Shown here piece by piece: positions 12,196 to 24,186 of a stretch of 64,000 nucleotides of DNA. This stretch comes from Hymenopus coronatus. Taxonomy: Eukaryota > Arthropoda > Insecta > Mantodea > Hymenopodidae. The notes under the pieces are model-generated. The model saw only the letters and a list, made by a program, of their open reading frames with translations, was not told the origin of the DNA and ran no database searches. The translations under genes and the position numbers were made by a program. Positions within the stretch are counted from its first letter, which is position 1. Each line of letters begins with the position of its first letter. The DNA is taken from assembly GCA_030762935.1 (NCBI GenBank), contig CM060897.1, forward strand, positions 116,036,676 to 116,100,675, given 5' to 3'.

Positions 12196-13172
12196 TTAGC
12201 ATTAAAATATAAATATTAGTATAGTGGAGTAGCAATAAATAGATATATTGATTCTGGAACATTTTTACAAATATAAAATAACTAAGTTTGCATTACAATG
12301 TTACTTTTATAAAGAGGACTTCAAATTGAACGAATTTAAACTGTGTAGTTAATTTATTTCAAGGGCTTAATAATCATAAGTATGCAGTAAATTAAAATGT
12401 TGATGAAGACTAAATCGTATCAGCACTTGCTATTTTTTTTGTGCCAACTTAAACGATACATTTCATGAAGAAGTATGCAGCTGCCCATTCAGGGTTGAAA
12501 TAATTTGTCGGCGCAGAAATAGTGACAATTATCTCTTAGAGGACGAACCGGCCGCTCCCACTACGCAGCACGCATTAAGTCTGCCTAGGACCATATTCGA
12601 GTTCATGCACAGCGGTAAACGGATTGGTTGTGACTGACATAGATGTTGAATTGCATTAAATTTGCAATTTTTTGCAATTTCTATTAAGTATCCTTTCTCC
12701 TTCAGTTATTATCCATGTTTTACGTTCAACGTTGTTTTAATACTAGACCAACAAACTAAATTGCAAGCCACATTCCAAAAAGTGATTGCAACAAAATTAC
12801 CTCAATCGACGTCATAGGTAAATAACTTCCGCCTCGTAGCTTAAGTTCTGACGTTCATGGCTAAATAACACTTACGTATCAGAAATTTCCCGTTAGAAGG
12901 ACGCGTACATACACAGTATGGGGGTAATCTGTAAGACATACATCTTCATTCCCATAAAACGCCCCGTTTCTGTGTGCTGTACACACTGAGCTCTGTTGTT
13001 ACCTTAAGTGAATGTTACCTGTAGCGAATAACAGTTAGGTTATAATAATGTGAGATTCGATTCCTAGCCAGTAACACGCAAGCTTTTATCTTGGAGTTTA
13101 ATCTTAGTGCAACGTGGCACCAAAATGCACCGAATGTGCGTAGTATAGGGCTCTGCGTTTTAGTTAAAAAAA
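12196..13172. other. Unique sequence, no gene recognised
   Basis: GC-richer around 12540-12620 and 12890-13000. No recognisable protein or RNA feature. Confidence 0.4.
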
Positions 13173-14040
13173 TCTGATGTGTTCCATTCACATGACTTTC
13201 TTTATATCTCTGTAACAAATTATTGTTAATAAGCTTATCTTTTATTTGTTTCATGCTAATCGAGTAAAATTAGCAGAAATAGTCTTATTTGTTGCTTTAT
13301 TGTAAGCAGAAGCGAAATAAGGGAGTACCATTGGTTAAAGTGATGGTCAAAAGCTGGTTGCTATTTGACTGAAGCTCCTTTGTTTGTATGGACAGGAGTT
13401 GACAAATTCCTGTATGAGAAAAGTATAGGTTTTTCATAGCTGAAAACAAAAACAAGGGATATCTTAAAAACGAACAACTCGACGAAAAAATGTATAATAT
13501 AAATTGTGGGTTTTAATGTGCTCTACATTTTCTGTGGGATAGGTTTTTGTCCATCTCTTACGGTTTAGCAGTTATGCAAAAATCCGTAACATTCATACAG
13601 AATAAAGTAGTCTAAAGAGGCTATTCCCAGAAAATTCAAGATATACATTTTATTTGTCAAGTAAATACCTTAAGTTTACGAGATTTTAATCAAAATAATT
13701 GGAGCCATTTTATAGAAAACCAAAATTTTTGAATTTTTTTTCTATGTAAAGGGTAGTTTGGGGTGGAGGGATTTTCTTGAAAATCTTCGTGTCGCATCTT
13801 TGGAAGATACCAAACCTAAATACCAAGATTGGTTTTTAACGTTCTTTTCATTTTTGAGCTATGCTGCCCACAGACAGACCAACGGATAGACAGACAGACA
13901 CACACGGACATTTTTCTAAAAATGTTTTTTTTTCAAAGAGTCTCAAAACATATATTTCCTGCGAAATCTCGGTATTGAATTTTTGGGTGCAGTACAATGC
14001 CCTCTCTATACAGTATGTACATAGTACGCATAGAGAAAGT
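13173..14040 (+). repeat. XR1, full length, forward
   Basis: 868 bases from TCTGATGTGTTCC to the tail GCATAGAGAAAGT, flanked by A6 on the left and A5 on the right. Complete head, palindrome, CA tract and hairpin (CAGTATGTACATAGTACG). Confidence 0.9.
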
Positions 14041-14049
14041 AAAAACAAA

Positions 14050-14105
14050 ATTAGAAAATTATCTATATGTGAAAAGCATTACTCAAAAACGAAAAGTCTG
14101 TAAAG
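14050..14105 (-). repeat. XR1 middle scrap, reverse
   Basis: ATTACTCAAAAACGAAAAGTC corresponds to the block next to the GT tract. Confidence 0.55.
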
Positions 14106-14800
14106 GAAGTCCTATAAGTCATATTGTAAAATATTAAAATCAGAACTATAGCTTTGTTGTTTTACAAAGACATTAATAGTAGCATGATAGCATGTGTGCC
14201 GAGTTTCAATATAATATGTAATGTGATTCTGAATCCTAATTTATACCAATTTTATTATAAGAATTCAAAATCAATCTTATCCAACAGATATTGTACCCAA
14301 AATGTTATTCTTTAAAACTACGTGCCTTTATACCTTTGTAATAAAATTCTCAATTCATATTTTACATTTCTTTAAGGTTTTGATTTTAAAAATATTTTAT
14401 GCCACAAAATGATAAAATCGGGAAAAAGCAGAGTATTAATATGTTGATTATTTTTTAAAACTACTGTCCAACATCAATATTCTAATATAATATTTAATAT
14501 TACACATTCTGAAGCATGTAGCGAAAATATTTAGGAATGCAGTACAATTTTTGTTGGAAAAAAAGATATTTTAAATATGGGAAAATAACGTAAAAAGCTG
14601 AACTTTAGAGAATTGTAGCATAGACATTTAACTAGCTCAACGCTTGTAAATGACGTTCCTAAACATCTGTTCTGGAGAGTAAAACTGTGCAAATACTGAT
14701 GTATGGTGATTTCTTTTGCTCCTAAAATCGGTATTTTTCTTAGCAAAATCGCTTCAAATTTGCTAGCGTAGGAAAGAAAGGAAAATTCTAAAATATTGCA
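14106..14800. other. Unique AT-rich sequence
   Basis: Nothing recognised on either strand. Confidence 0.4.
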
Positions 14801-14804
14801 CCAC

Positions 14805-15060
14805 GAAACAAGATGACAAACGAAGCAATAAGAAAGAAGTCAGGGATGACTGACGCTGCCGCACGGACGGAGCAGGTGAAATGGAGATGGGGAGGGCACA
14901 TGGCCAGAATGCATCAAAGCCGGTGGGCCCAGCGAAATACAAAATGGGAACTAAAAGTAGAACTGGGAGCAGCAAGGAGACCGAAGACGCCTTCAAACGG
15001 GCAGCAGGAACATTGGTGACTTGCCAGGCCAAGGACAAACACACGTGACCAAGACAATAG
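14805..15060 (+). pseudogene. Non-LTR retrotransposon fossil, C-terminal end of reverse-transcriptase ORF
   Basis: The frame at 14813-15019 encodes VKWRWGGHMARM, RWAQRNTKWE and RRPKTPSNGQ. This is the pattern that ends many animal LINE polyproteins of RTE-like type (WRWAGHVARM...RW..R...W...RGRPKTRW). A stop interrupts after 68 codons, with related residues (ARPRTN) continuing past it. The upstream endonuclease and RT domains are absent. The clade is uncertain. Confidence 0.7.
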
Positions 15061-15309
15061 TGATAGTGATAACATTAAGTGTTGAACAAACAACAAGAAA
15101 TCAGTGATAAAGGTTTAAACTAGAATAAAGAAACAAGTGATAATCGAATCTAAAACCACAAATTTCTGAGTAGGTAAAATAAAAATATAGTATAAATCTA
15201 CGGTTAAGCGCGTAAGTAATAAAACGTCAACCAACAAAGGACGAGGCTCTTAGGATTGACTGCTCGATTGAACTCCAAACATCGACTCCTGCATCAGCAG
15301 GACCTTAAA

Positions 15310-15412
15310 TTTATTTTATCTTCCAAAGATGGGATAAGAAGACTCCACCCCAAACTACCTTTTACATAGAAAATTTATGACATTTTTGTTTTTCTAAAAA
15401 ATGTCTCTTGCT
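15310..15412 (-). repeat. XR1 middle fragment, reverse
   Basis: ATCTTCCAAAGATGGGATA, CCACCCCAAACTACC, CTTTTACATAGAAAA and CTAAAAAATGTCTCT match the XR1 middle. Confidence 0.65.
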
Positions 15413-15868
15413 GGGGTTGTCCATTAAACCTAAACATAATGGGCATTTACCTTGGTTAAAAACTTATTTCTCAACTTTTAGCCTCAACACTTCTGTATTC
15501 GCCTATGCTGTATCCATTCTTTACCTCTTATTAGAACTGATCCTGCGAGTTCATTTTATTTTAGTTATAATTGAAGCAATAATCTAATGAGTGCGTATTT
15601 CAAAGTGCACCACAATCTGTTGTACAGGGTTTCTGTCTGACCGCACAGCCTAACAAGCAGATGTCTAACAAGCAAGACACTAAATATCATCCCAACTATG
15701 TGAATTGTTTTAAGGAGTAAAATTATATGCAACAAATTTGTTAGTGCTAAAGGAAAATACGTAAAGAAAATGTCACTTTTCTGCAAGTTCAGATGCCATA
15801 GGAAGAACGTTTAAATGGTAAACCATTCTTTTACTTATTCTATCACAAAAACCCAAGAAATCTTACAC
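15413..15868. other. Unique sequence, no gene recognised
   Basis: Nothing recognised. The minus-strand open frame at 15565-15786 has no family features. Confidence 0.4.
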
Positions 15869-16012
15869 AAAGATTTCACCATACTCATGTTTTGAGATCA
15901 CCGGATCACCCTTTTGTTCACAGACACAAACACTATTAAATTTTTTTTTGAATTAGAAGTTATCATAACATGTATCTCCAGTGATATTTCGGTATCAAAT
16001 GCAATACATTCA
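15869..16012. repeat. XR1 scraps in both orientations
   Basis: AGATTTCACCATACTCATG (reverse tail) is followed by TGTATCTCCAGTGATATTTCGG and ATGCAATACATTC (forward tail). Too worn to bound. Confidence 0.55.
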
Positions 16013-16014
16013 TT

Positions 16015-16745
16015 ATTTTATTAAAAATAATCAGATTAAAGACAAAAAGTGGTATTTGACAGGAAAAGATATTGACACAGTGAGAGAATTTGACTATTTG
16101 GGGCTAAGATTAAGTTGTAATGGAGAATGGGTAGCTAATGATAGAAAGAAGCAAAAAGGAATCTAAAGAATTAGAACATGTAAATGATTAGAGAGGGCTT
16201 CGAGGCAACGTAGCAGTAGAAATGTTATACGTATTAGAAATTTGAGGGGAGGGGTTGTCAGACACAGGAAAAAATTACAGTATAGAGATTACAGTATTAC
16301 AGAGTTCTGCATAAATATTTTTGGTCTAGGTAGAGCAGCGCTAAAAGATAGATAGAATTAGGAAGAATTGGAGTGATCTTCGAAAGCGTATTGAAATATT
16401 TGTACAGGTTTATAAGGATCGAGAACGAGAATATACAAAAATGCATATGAAATAACTCAAAATAATTAACAACGAGAAGTGCTGACGAAAACAGGAACGG
16501 GTGACCTTTGGAGGAAGGGTTCTGGAAGTCAGTGCAGAATATCACAAAAGACTTAGACAGAAAATATGAGGTGAACTAGAAAATAAGAAGTCGGTTTGTT
16601 GATACCGTAAAACAAATAAAAAATAATAATTTTGATGGAGATGAGAGGCAATGAACTAGAACGTGGTAATTTATGCGGGGAGAAAAACAGTATTCCTCAC
16701 TGTTTAAGATGATGTAAGATATCCTGTTGAAGCTTATACTAGTTA
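16015..16745 (+). pseudogene. Non-LTR retrotransposon fossil, RT thumb to zinc knuckle (family L-B)
   Basis: The frame near 16045-16130 gives VREFDYLGLRLSCNGEW, the YLG motif at the end of the reverse-transcriptase palm/thumb in LINE ORF2. After several frame breaks come EFCINIFGLGRAA-like residues near 16300 and, at about 16675-16710, NLCGEKNSIPHCL, a CCHC-like C-terminal knuckle. The same knuckle and flanking DNA (GTGAACTAGAAAATAAGAAG) recur on the minus strand near 45150 and 27350, so all three are one family. Stops and frameshifts make it non-functional. Confidence 0.7.
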
Positions 16746-17181
16746 TTATTATAGTGATATTTTTGCCATGTATTAGCTTCTACCTTGCATAGTTATTTAA
16801 AAAAGATGTTATTATTGCCTCAACTCTTTTCTAATAAAAATGATTCGCATGCTATTTTTAAAAAAGTCCCATTAAAAAAATTCAGTTTTACAGTAAATTA
16901 ATTTACAAGTAGTATTATAATTCTTTACATTAGACCTAAATAATAGAACAGTTACTATTGTTGCTAGGCAACTAAAAATTTTAATTACAGTTGGTACAGC
17001 AATGATTATTATAGCTCCTGTAAAATAAGCTCATGCATAATTCTATAGATAAATTTTCTATTATTAAACCCAATTGTCTTAATGTAGATACAGCAATTTT
17101 TTTGGTGTAGAAAAATTATTAATTTTCGTAGTCTCCAAAAAGTATTTATTTTCGTACTCTCCAAAATTCTTGATTTTTTTT
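16746..17181. other. Unique AT-rich sequence
   Basis: Nothing recognised. Confidence 0.4.
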
Positions 17182-18037
17182 ACTTTCACTATACGCACTA
17201 TGTACATAGTGTATAGAGAGGGCATTGTACTCCACCCAAAAATTCGATAACGAGATTTCAACGGAAATATATGTTTTAGGGTCTCTTGTATCCAAAAAAA
17301 TCATTTTCACAAAAAGGTCCGTGTGTGTGTGTGTGTGTCCGTGTGTCAGTGTGTCCGTGTGTCCGTGTGTCTTTGAATACGATAACTCAAAAACGAAAAG
17401 TCGGTAAAATACCAAACTTGGTATTTAAGTTTAGTATTTTCCAGGGATGCGAGACGAAGATTTTGAGACAAATCCTCCCACCCCAAACTACCCTTTACAT
17501 GGAACAGTTTTCGAAAATGTTGATTTTCTGAAAAATGGCTCTAACGATTTTGATTAAAACATCATATATTAAAAGCATTTACCTGATAAATAAAATGTAT
17601 ATCTTGAATTTTCTGGGAGTAGCATCTGAAGAGTACTTTATTTGGATGAATTTTACGGAATTTTGAATAACTGCTAAACCGTAAGAGGTGGACAAAAACA
17701 TACTACACGAAAAATGTAGAGCACTTTAAAACACACAATTTATATTATATACATTTTTTTCATGGAGTCATCGTTTTTGAGTCATTCCTTCTTTTTTGTT
17801 TCTGCTATGAGGACATACTTTTCTCATATAGGAATTTCTCAACTGCTTCCATACAAAGGAACTTCAGTGACATAGTAACCAGCAAGGAACAAAGTAAACA
17901 TAGCATCAAGGAACCAAGTAATAAGACTATTTCTGCTATTTTAGTCTGATTAACATGAAGTAAATAGATATATAAGCTTTTTAAGAGTAGTTTGTTGCAG
18001 AGATGTAGAGAAAGTCATGTGAATGGTACACATCAGA
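17182..18037 (-). repeat. XR1, full length, reverse
   Basis: 856 bases, from ACTTTCACTATACGC and the hairpin CACTATGTACATAGTG to the head GGTACACATCAGA. Flanked by T8 on the left and T6 on the right. The GT tract at 17321-17371 is long and mixed with TCCGTGTG units. Confidence 0.9.
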
Positions 18038-18167
18038 TTTTTTAATTTAGTAATTTATTTCTCAAAATACACGAAAACTTTTTTGAATGCGTTATGAATT
18101 GTAGATACAAATTAGGAAAAATGTCATCGTTTTGAACGTTGTAAGTAAAGAAAAGTGTTGGCAAAAT

Positions 18168-18168
18168 A

Positions 18169-18234
<66 letters not shown>
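18168..18234. repeat. (TTA)n microsatellite
   Basis: About 22 uninterrupted ATT/TTA units. Confidence 0.95.
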
Positions 18235-18264
18235 TACGCTGTGCCCAGTAGAGGATGTAGAAAT

Positions 18265-18672
18265 CTATATAGTGGAATGTGCTATCATACACCATACATG
18301 ACAGTATACCATCTGTTTTCTCTGTTCTAAACAGCATCGGGGTAAACTTTCTTCTTCAGAAACAGCAATAATAGTTGAACTAATATGTGGGGGAGGGGGT
18401 GAATCAATTTTGATGAGAGCTGATATACAGCGTGATCTATGGGTGGAAAACCGTTCGTCCAATATTTTACTGGCAAAAAATGAATGTGTATGCGAATGCA
18501 ATAATGTTTTGGCTCTATTTTTGGCCAGCTATCCGAGCGGGAATGTAATTTCATTCCCCTGTCCCTCATCGAACGGGATATAGCCACATAACCCATGTTT
18601 CGTTTGAAACAATTCATGAAGTGTTCCAGGAAAGAGATGTTGGTAATAATGCGTGTTTCCACGATCCTCTAA
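18265..18672 (-). other. Unidentified region with two long overlapping open frames
   Basis: Two minus-strand frames stay open for 111 and about 78 codons over the same DNA, and the base composition is less AT-rich than the flanks. One frame contains FPGTLHELFQTKHGLCGYIP before a stop. I do not recognise it. It could be a fossil of a mobile-element protein or chance. Confidence 0.25.
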
Positions 18673-18865
18673 TCTAATCCCACGCTATTTTTTGAAATGG
18701 CCAGTTCTGTAAACAATATCACCATTGAAGAGGTTTGGAATAGATCTCTAGTAATGCAATGCGTTCTCTGAGATAGCTAACTGTTTAATAAACTTGTACG
18801 AATTAAATATTTTCAGACCAAAAATTTTAGTTGGTCTATCTATTAACAAACTCTGATTAAAGTTT

Positions 18866-19683
18866 ACTTTCCCTAGCAAGTATGTACAATGTACATAGTA
18901 AGTAGAGAAGGTATTGATTTTCACCCAAAAATTCACCGGAACTACACGCTTTATGATCCCCTATATAAAAAAAAAATTAGAAAATGTACACGTATGTGTT
19001 CGTCAAAACGATAACTCAAAAACGAAATGTCGGTAAAATACTAAACAAGGTATTTAAGTTTAGTATCTTCAAGGATTCGACACGAACGTTTTAGGGAAGT
19101 CCGCCCACCCAAAGTATACGTAAAATTTTTCTAACAATTTGTTTCTCTTAAAAATGACATTAACCATTTTTATTAAAATTCCGTACATTAAAATATTTAC
19201 ACAACAAACAAAATGTATACCTTGAATTTTCTGGGAATAGCCTCTGAAGACTTCTTTATTCTGGATTTTTGTTTAACTAGTAAACCGTAAGAGCTAGACA
19301 AGAAATTACTACACAAAAAGTGTAGATCTCGTTAAACACACAATTTATATCATATACATTTTTTCGTAAAGTTTATCATTTCCGAATTGTTCCTTATAAT
19401 AGGTTTCAATTTAAAAACACTTAAAACCGAAATTTGTCAACTCTTGGGCATGCAAAGAAAAGACTTTCAATCACATAGCAACAGTTTTTAAAAGATTTTA
19501 CTATCGCTTTACCTAGTGTATGTCCTTACTTCATTTCTATTTATAAAGAAATCAAGTAATAAGTTCATTTTTGATATCCTCTGTCTAAATTGACTAACAC
19601 GAAGTAGAGAGAAGGATCAGATTTTCTAAGAATAGTCTATTGTAGAATAGCTAGAAAATGTCATGTGAATCGAACATATAAGA
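18866..19683 (-). repeat. XR1, nearly full length, reverse
   Basis: Tail ACTTTCCCTAGCAAG with a degenerate hairpin (GTACAATGTACATAG), then all middle blocks to a worn head ending ACATATAAGA. Confidence 0.85.
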
Positions 19684-20604
19684 ACGTTTTAGAAATTGCA
19701 TACATTATACTAGTCACAGGACAAATTTTCAAAGCTTTTAACTAGTTATTTTGAAAATGAATTTTGGGGTTTTAAAATTTGGAGTGAATTTGGGGTATGC
19801 TGAATTAATAAAATCTCTACATGGGTTTGAAAACTGTGTATTTCCTAAAATTTTATCGCATAAATATTGATTTTGTATCAAAGAATTAAAGAATAAAAGC
19901 GCATCCAAAAATATTTTACTGTATCTTGTCACAGACATGTTAAACATTTTATTCTGATCTGTTAAGATTAATTTAAATACTTAAAGTGCAAACCTTGTGT
20001 TTCTTGGGAAAACCAAATTAAGAGTAATATTTAAAGAATGTTGTTGGTCACTATTTATAAATAGCCTGCATCATAAGAACACCTACCAAGTCATTTTTAG
20101 CACCTGCAACCATCTAAACCACTCCTACAAGATTTTGTGACATTTTTATTACGCAGAAGATACATTTGAGAGCATGTTTACCGATTTTTTTTTTCTACAT
20201 CCAACTTCATTTAAGATCTAGACTACCGCGCAGTACACTAAAGCATGGTGCTCAAATTCGTGACCTCGTGATGCGCCTGGGTCCCATCCCGACTTAGGCG
20301 TGCGGATTTTAAGGACCAGTGTTCAGTCAGCTTCATGGGAAAAACGAGAAGCTGCAATAGGCAGCGATCCTGTAGTGGCACAGAATTATTACTATTATTA
20401 TTGTTATTATCATCATCAACAGAAACTTAATTTCAAAATCATGGCGATGTAACTATACCATACCACTCTTTACACAGGCACCACTTTACAGCATTGAAAT
20501 GCTTTTTTATTCCACTAAAACTGTAAGAAATTACAAAACGCTTTCTAAAAGTGACTAAAATTACTAGTCATAATGTAATATTAGTTCAAAACTGACCGTA
20601 AAAA
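19684..20604. other. Mostly unique, with a possible SINE-like patch at 20230-20390
   Basis: Around 20270-20390 the sequence GATGCGCCTGGGTCCCATCC and the GC-richer segment after it look like an old interspersed insertion ending near an ATT/TTA run. The Pol III boxes are not convincing. The rest is unremarkable. Confidence 0.3.
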
Positions 20605-21452
20605 TCTGATGTGTTGCATTCACATGACTTTCTCTATATCTCTGTAAATTACTATTGTTAATAATCTTATCTTTTATTTATTTCATGCTAATCGAGAAAA
20701 TTAGCAGAAATAGTCTTATTTCTTGCTTTATTGTAAGTAGAAACGAAATAAGGGAGTACCATAGGTTAAAGTGAAATCCAAAAGCTGGTTGCTATGTGAC
20801 TGATGTTTCTTTGTTTGTATGGACAGGAGTTGACAAATTCCTGTATGTGAAAGTATAAGTTTTTCAAAGCTGAAACCAAGAAAAAGGTATATCTCAAAAA
20901 CGATCAACTCCACGAAAAAAATGTATGTAACATAAATTGTGTGTTTAACGTGCTCTACATTTTTTGTGGGTTAAGTTTTTGTTCATCTCTTACGGTTTAG
21001 TAGTTATGAAAAATTCATCCAGAATAAAGTAGTTCTTCAGAAGCTATTCTCAGAAAATTCAAAATATACATTTCATTTGTCAGGTAAATAACTTTAATAT
21101 ACGATATTTTAATCAAAATCGTTAGAGGCATTTTTTAGAAAATAAAAATTTTCGAAAAAAGTTCCATGTAAAGGGTAGTTTGGGGTTGGGGAATTTATCT
21201 CAAAATCTTCGTGTCGCATCCCTGGAAGATACTAAACTTAAATACCAAGTTTGGTATTTTACGGACTTTTCGTTTTTGAGTTATCGTGTTCACAGACACG
21301 CGGATACACACACGGACCTTTTTCTGAAAATACTTTTTTTGGATACAGGGGACCCTAAAACATATATTTCCGATGAAATCTCGGTATCGAATTTTTTGGT
21401 GGAGTGCAATACATTCTCTATACACTATGCACATAGTGAATATAGAGAAAGT
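20605..21452 (+). repeat. XR1, full length, forward
   Basis: 848 bases from TCTGATGTGTTGC to ATATAGAGAAAGT, preceded by A5 and followed by A4. Confidence 0.9.
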
Positions 21453-21494
21453 AAAAGTATGTGTATTTTAAATCTATAAACAATGTTTATTTCC

Positions 21495-21812
21495 TCAAAA
21501 ATGACTAATGATTTTCGAAAAAAATTCTGTGTAAAATATATGTAGTTTGGGGTAGCGCGATTTTCATGAAAATCTTCGTGTCGCATACTTGGAAGATACT
21601 GAACTTAAATATCAAGTTTGGTATTTAACGGACTTTTCGTTTTTGAGCTATGCTGCCCACATACACACACAAACACACACATAAACAGATAGGCACACGA
21701 TATTTTTCTAAGAAACACGTATTTCCGGTGAAATCTGGGTATCGAATTTTTAGATGTAATAATAACTTCTCTATACACTTTGTACATTGTACATACGTGT
21801 GGAGCAAATAAA
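21495..21812 (+). repeat. XR1 tail third, forward
   Basis: From the CAAAAATGACTAATGATTTTC block through the palindrome and CA tract to a variant tail (GTACATTGTACATACGTGTGGAGCAAA). Confidence 0.8.
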
Positions 21813-21859
21813 AATTAGCTGCTTTTCAACAGTAGTTCACACAAAAACAATATATGGTT

Positions 21860-21909
21860 AAATTATATATATACATACACACTCACACACACACTCACAC
21901 ACACACAAA
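21860..21909. repeat. (CA)n-rich microsatellite
   Basis: TA units grade into CA units with occasional CT steps. This one lies outside XR1. Confidence 0.85.
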
Positions 21910-21912
21910 GGA

Positions 21913-22267
21913 TTCAATTCCAAGAGGAAGCAGATTTCCTAATACATTCTTTTTTTAATCTTAAAACCGGTATATACATAAATAATTGTCCTTGAATTTA
22001 TGTGTTTGTTTAAGTTTTGTATGTTAATAGCACACATATTAACAATCTCGTTTAAACTTATATAATTTGGGGAGGATCAGGAATATTTTAGCCAAGAAAC
22101 ACTGCCCTTCCAACCGCTTGCAAAACAGTCGGTTGAATGGTCACATTTTAGTCTCACTTGATTATTATCTATAAGATATAACATCTTTGTTGATGTTCTG
22201 CTTTGTTCAGTGTTCTTTCACAACTTCTTTTTAGATGAGAGAAATGCAAACTTTGTCATGCACAACA
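21913..22267. other. Unique sequence
   Basis: Nothing recognised. Confidence 0.4.
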
Positions 22268-22271
22268 GTAA

Positions 22272-22540
22272 AAATTTGCGTGTTACATTCACATGACTTT
22301 ATTTACGTATTCTGTAATCAACGATTCTTACTAAAGCTTAGTCTGCCATGTACTTCAAACTAATATATAAGCCTTAGCAGCTGTAGCCGTATTTAATATT
22401 TCCTACTAGGCACAAAAGAAATAAGGGAATACATAGGCTAAAATAATGTCAAATCTTTTAAGACCTGGTCGCTAAGTGATTACAATTATTTGTCTTTGTA
22501 TACCCTGGACTAAAATAAAAACAACTAACTAATCCAAGTC
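22272..22540 (+). repeat. XR1 head fragment, forward
   Basis: CGTGTTACATTCACATGACT followed by the CTTCAAACTAAT, AAATAAGGGAATAC and TTTGTCTTTGTATACCC blocks, then truncated. Confidence 0.7.
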
Positions 22541-22806
22541 TGTGTAGGTCTTTTTGATAAAACAAAATATTTAGACACATTTTCCGTGCAAATGCTACGT
22601 TAGGAAAGAGCCATTCTCATCTAAATGTAAATTTCTTTAAGGGAATTCAATACCAAATGTGGTGGTTAGATAGAGTAACACTGAACTATTCAATATCGTG
22701 CCAGGTCTCCGTAGGTAGGTTTAACCACTGATCTACCATGGCAATCTGCCGATACGACATTTATTTCCCCATCTGACTCACGTGTTTCCCGCTAAAACAC
22801 AAGTCA

Positions 22807-23085
22807 CCCTCCGTGGCGAAATGATTATCTTCATGCTAACTTCATATACTCAAGGTCGTGGGCTCAAATCCAGCGGAGAACGAATTTTTTCGGGCATAAA
22901 AGTCCTTAACATGGCTTCCTTCGGAATGGAAGTAAACGTTGGTCCCGTGTCGTAGATTTACGGCAAGTAAAAGCACCTCAAGCCTAAAAAAGAGGCCTCT
23001 GAGCAAACTTAAGCGAACTTCCATGCCCAATGTTGAATGGGGCACTGAGAACCACTGCAGTTATAGAGCGTCCAGAAATAAAACT
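22807..23085 (+). mobile_element. tRNA-derived SINE, family S1, copy 2
   Basis: The head resembles a tRNA: CCGTGGCGAAATGATTATC (A-box side) and GTCGTGGGCTCAAATCC (B box, anticodon-arm spacing plausible). The body follows, with ATGGCTTCCTTCGGAATGG, CGTTGGTCCCGTGTCG, CCTCTGAGCAAACTTAAG and CCAATGTTGAATGGGGC, ending near AAATAAAACT. It is the better-preserved partner of the copy at 11954-12195. Target duplications were not found. Confidence 0.8.
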
Positions 23086-24186
23086 GAAATTACTTTGAGA
23101 TGGCATACTTAAGGCGTCTTACAAATTGGAAGTACTTTAAGTCCCACTGTTAGAGTATAAGTGCAAATATTTGCTTTGGTAATTAAGAACATGTAATGAA
23201 CAACATTACAATAGTTGCTGCAATATAATGATAAGAACTTATAATATTTAATACTTCAAGAGTACTGTTTTCAGGCTGGTTTGTAGCTTCAAGTAGGCGT
23301 TGCACACGCAATACATACGTATTTATTTTCCCTGAGGAAGGCGTAACGTTGTCTGGGCGGGCCTCGCTGTAGCAAATGTTATATCGGAACTGACTTTGAA
23401 TGCTTTCTACAAGGCCAATGACCCCACACTATCTAGGCCAGCACGTTACATATTGAGGGGTGAAAACCAGAAACAAAACTTATAGTGTACACTTACTGGC
23501 CATGTTCATTTCGCTATGCAGTTATGACCATGAAAAACAAATCAGATAGTAAATTATGTGATTGATTTGTGGGAGAACTATTAGACGAAGAGAAAAAAGA
23601 AAACAAAATAAATAACCGAAGTGAATGAACCCAAGGTATCATTTATCATTTACAATTTTTCTAACGTCCTACTAGTCTATTTAGGTTGTAATATGATTAA
23701 TTTCAACCATATGCATGTTGGCAACAGCCAAGTATAGGGAGCGGATTTGGGGTGTGTATACACTGAATTTTACTGCATGTTTACCTGTAGACACAGGCAG
23801 CACATGTTCTCGAAACAGGTTTTTAAATAGAGAAGATAAAACAGAGAGGTGAGAGCAGTCAATAGACTCACTAGTCGAGAGCGAATAGCCCGTCCTTGTC
23901 TCTGTAGTCATCAATCTCCATAGCGCTGTTAGCTTGCAATCCCTCAAACGATACTCCGTCTACGCGCTTTAGTGATGTATTTTTCTGTTCTGCCTGTTTC
24001 ACGTGTTCGGATGTATGTTCCCTTATAGCTCATAACCTGCAGCAGTGTAGAAAAGGGTGCGAATACACTGGCGATTATAAATCAACGCAGTAATCAAAGT
24101 GGTGGTAAACTAGACAAATTTGCTTCCACACTTCATAAAGTATTAATGTAGATAATCACGAACGTGATAGATAACCATGAAAAACA
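23086..24186. other. Unique sequence, no gene recognised
   Basis: GC-richer patches at 23320-23450 and 23690-23960. The 88-codon minus-strand frame at 23681-23947 has no family features. Confidence 0.4.
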
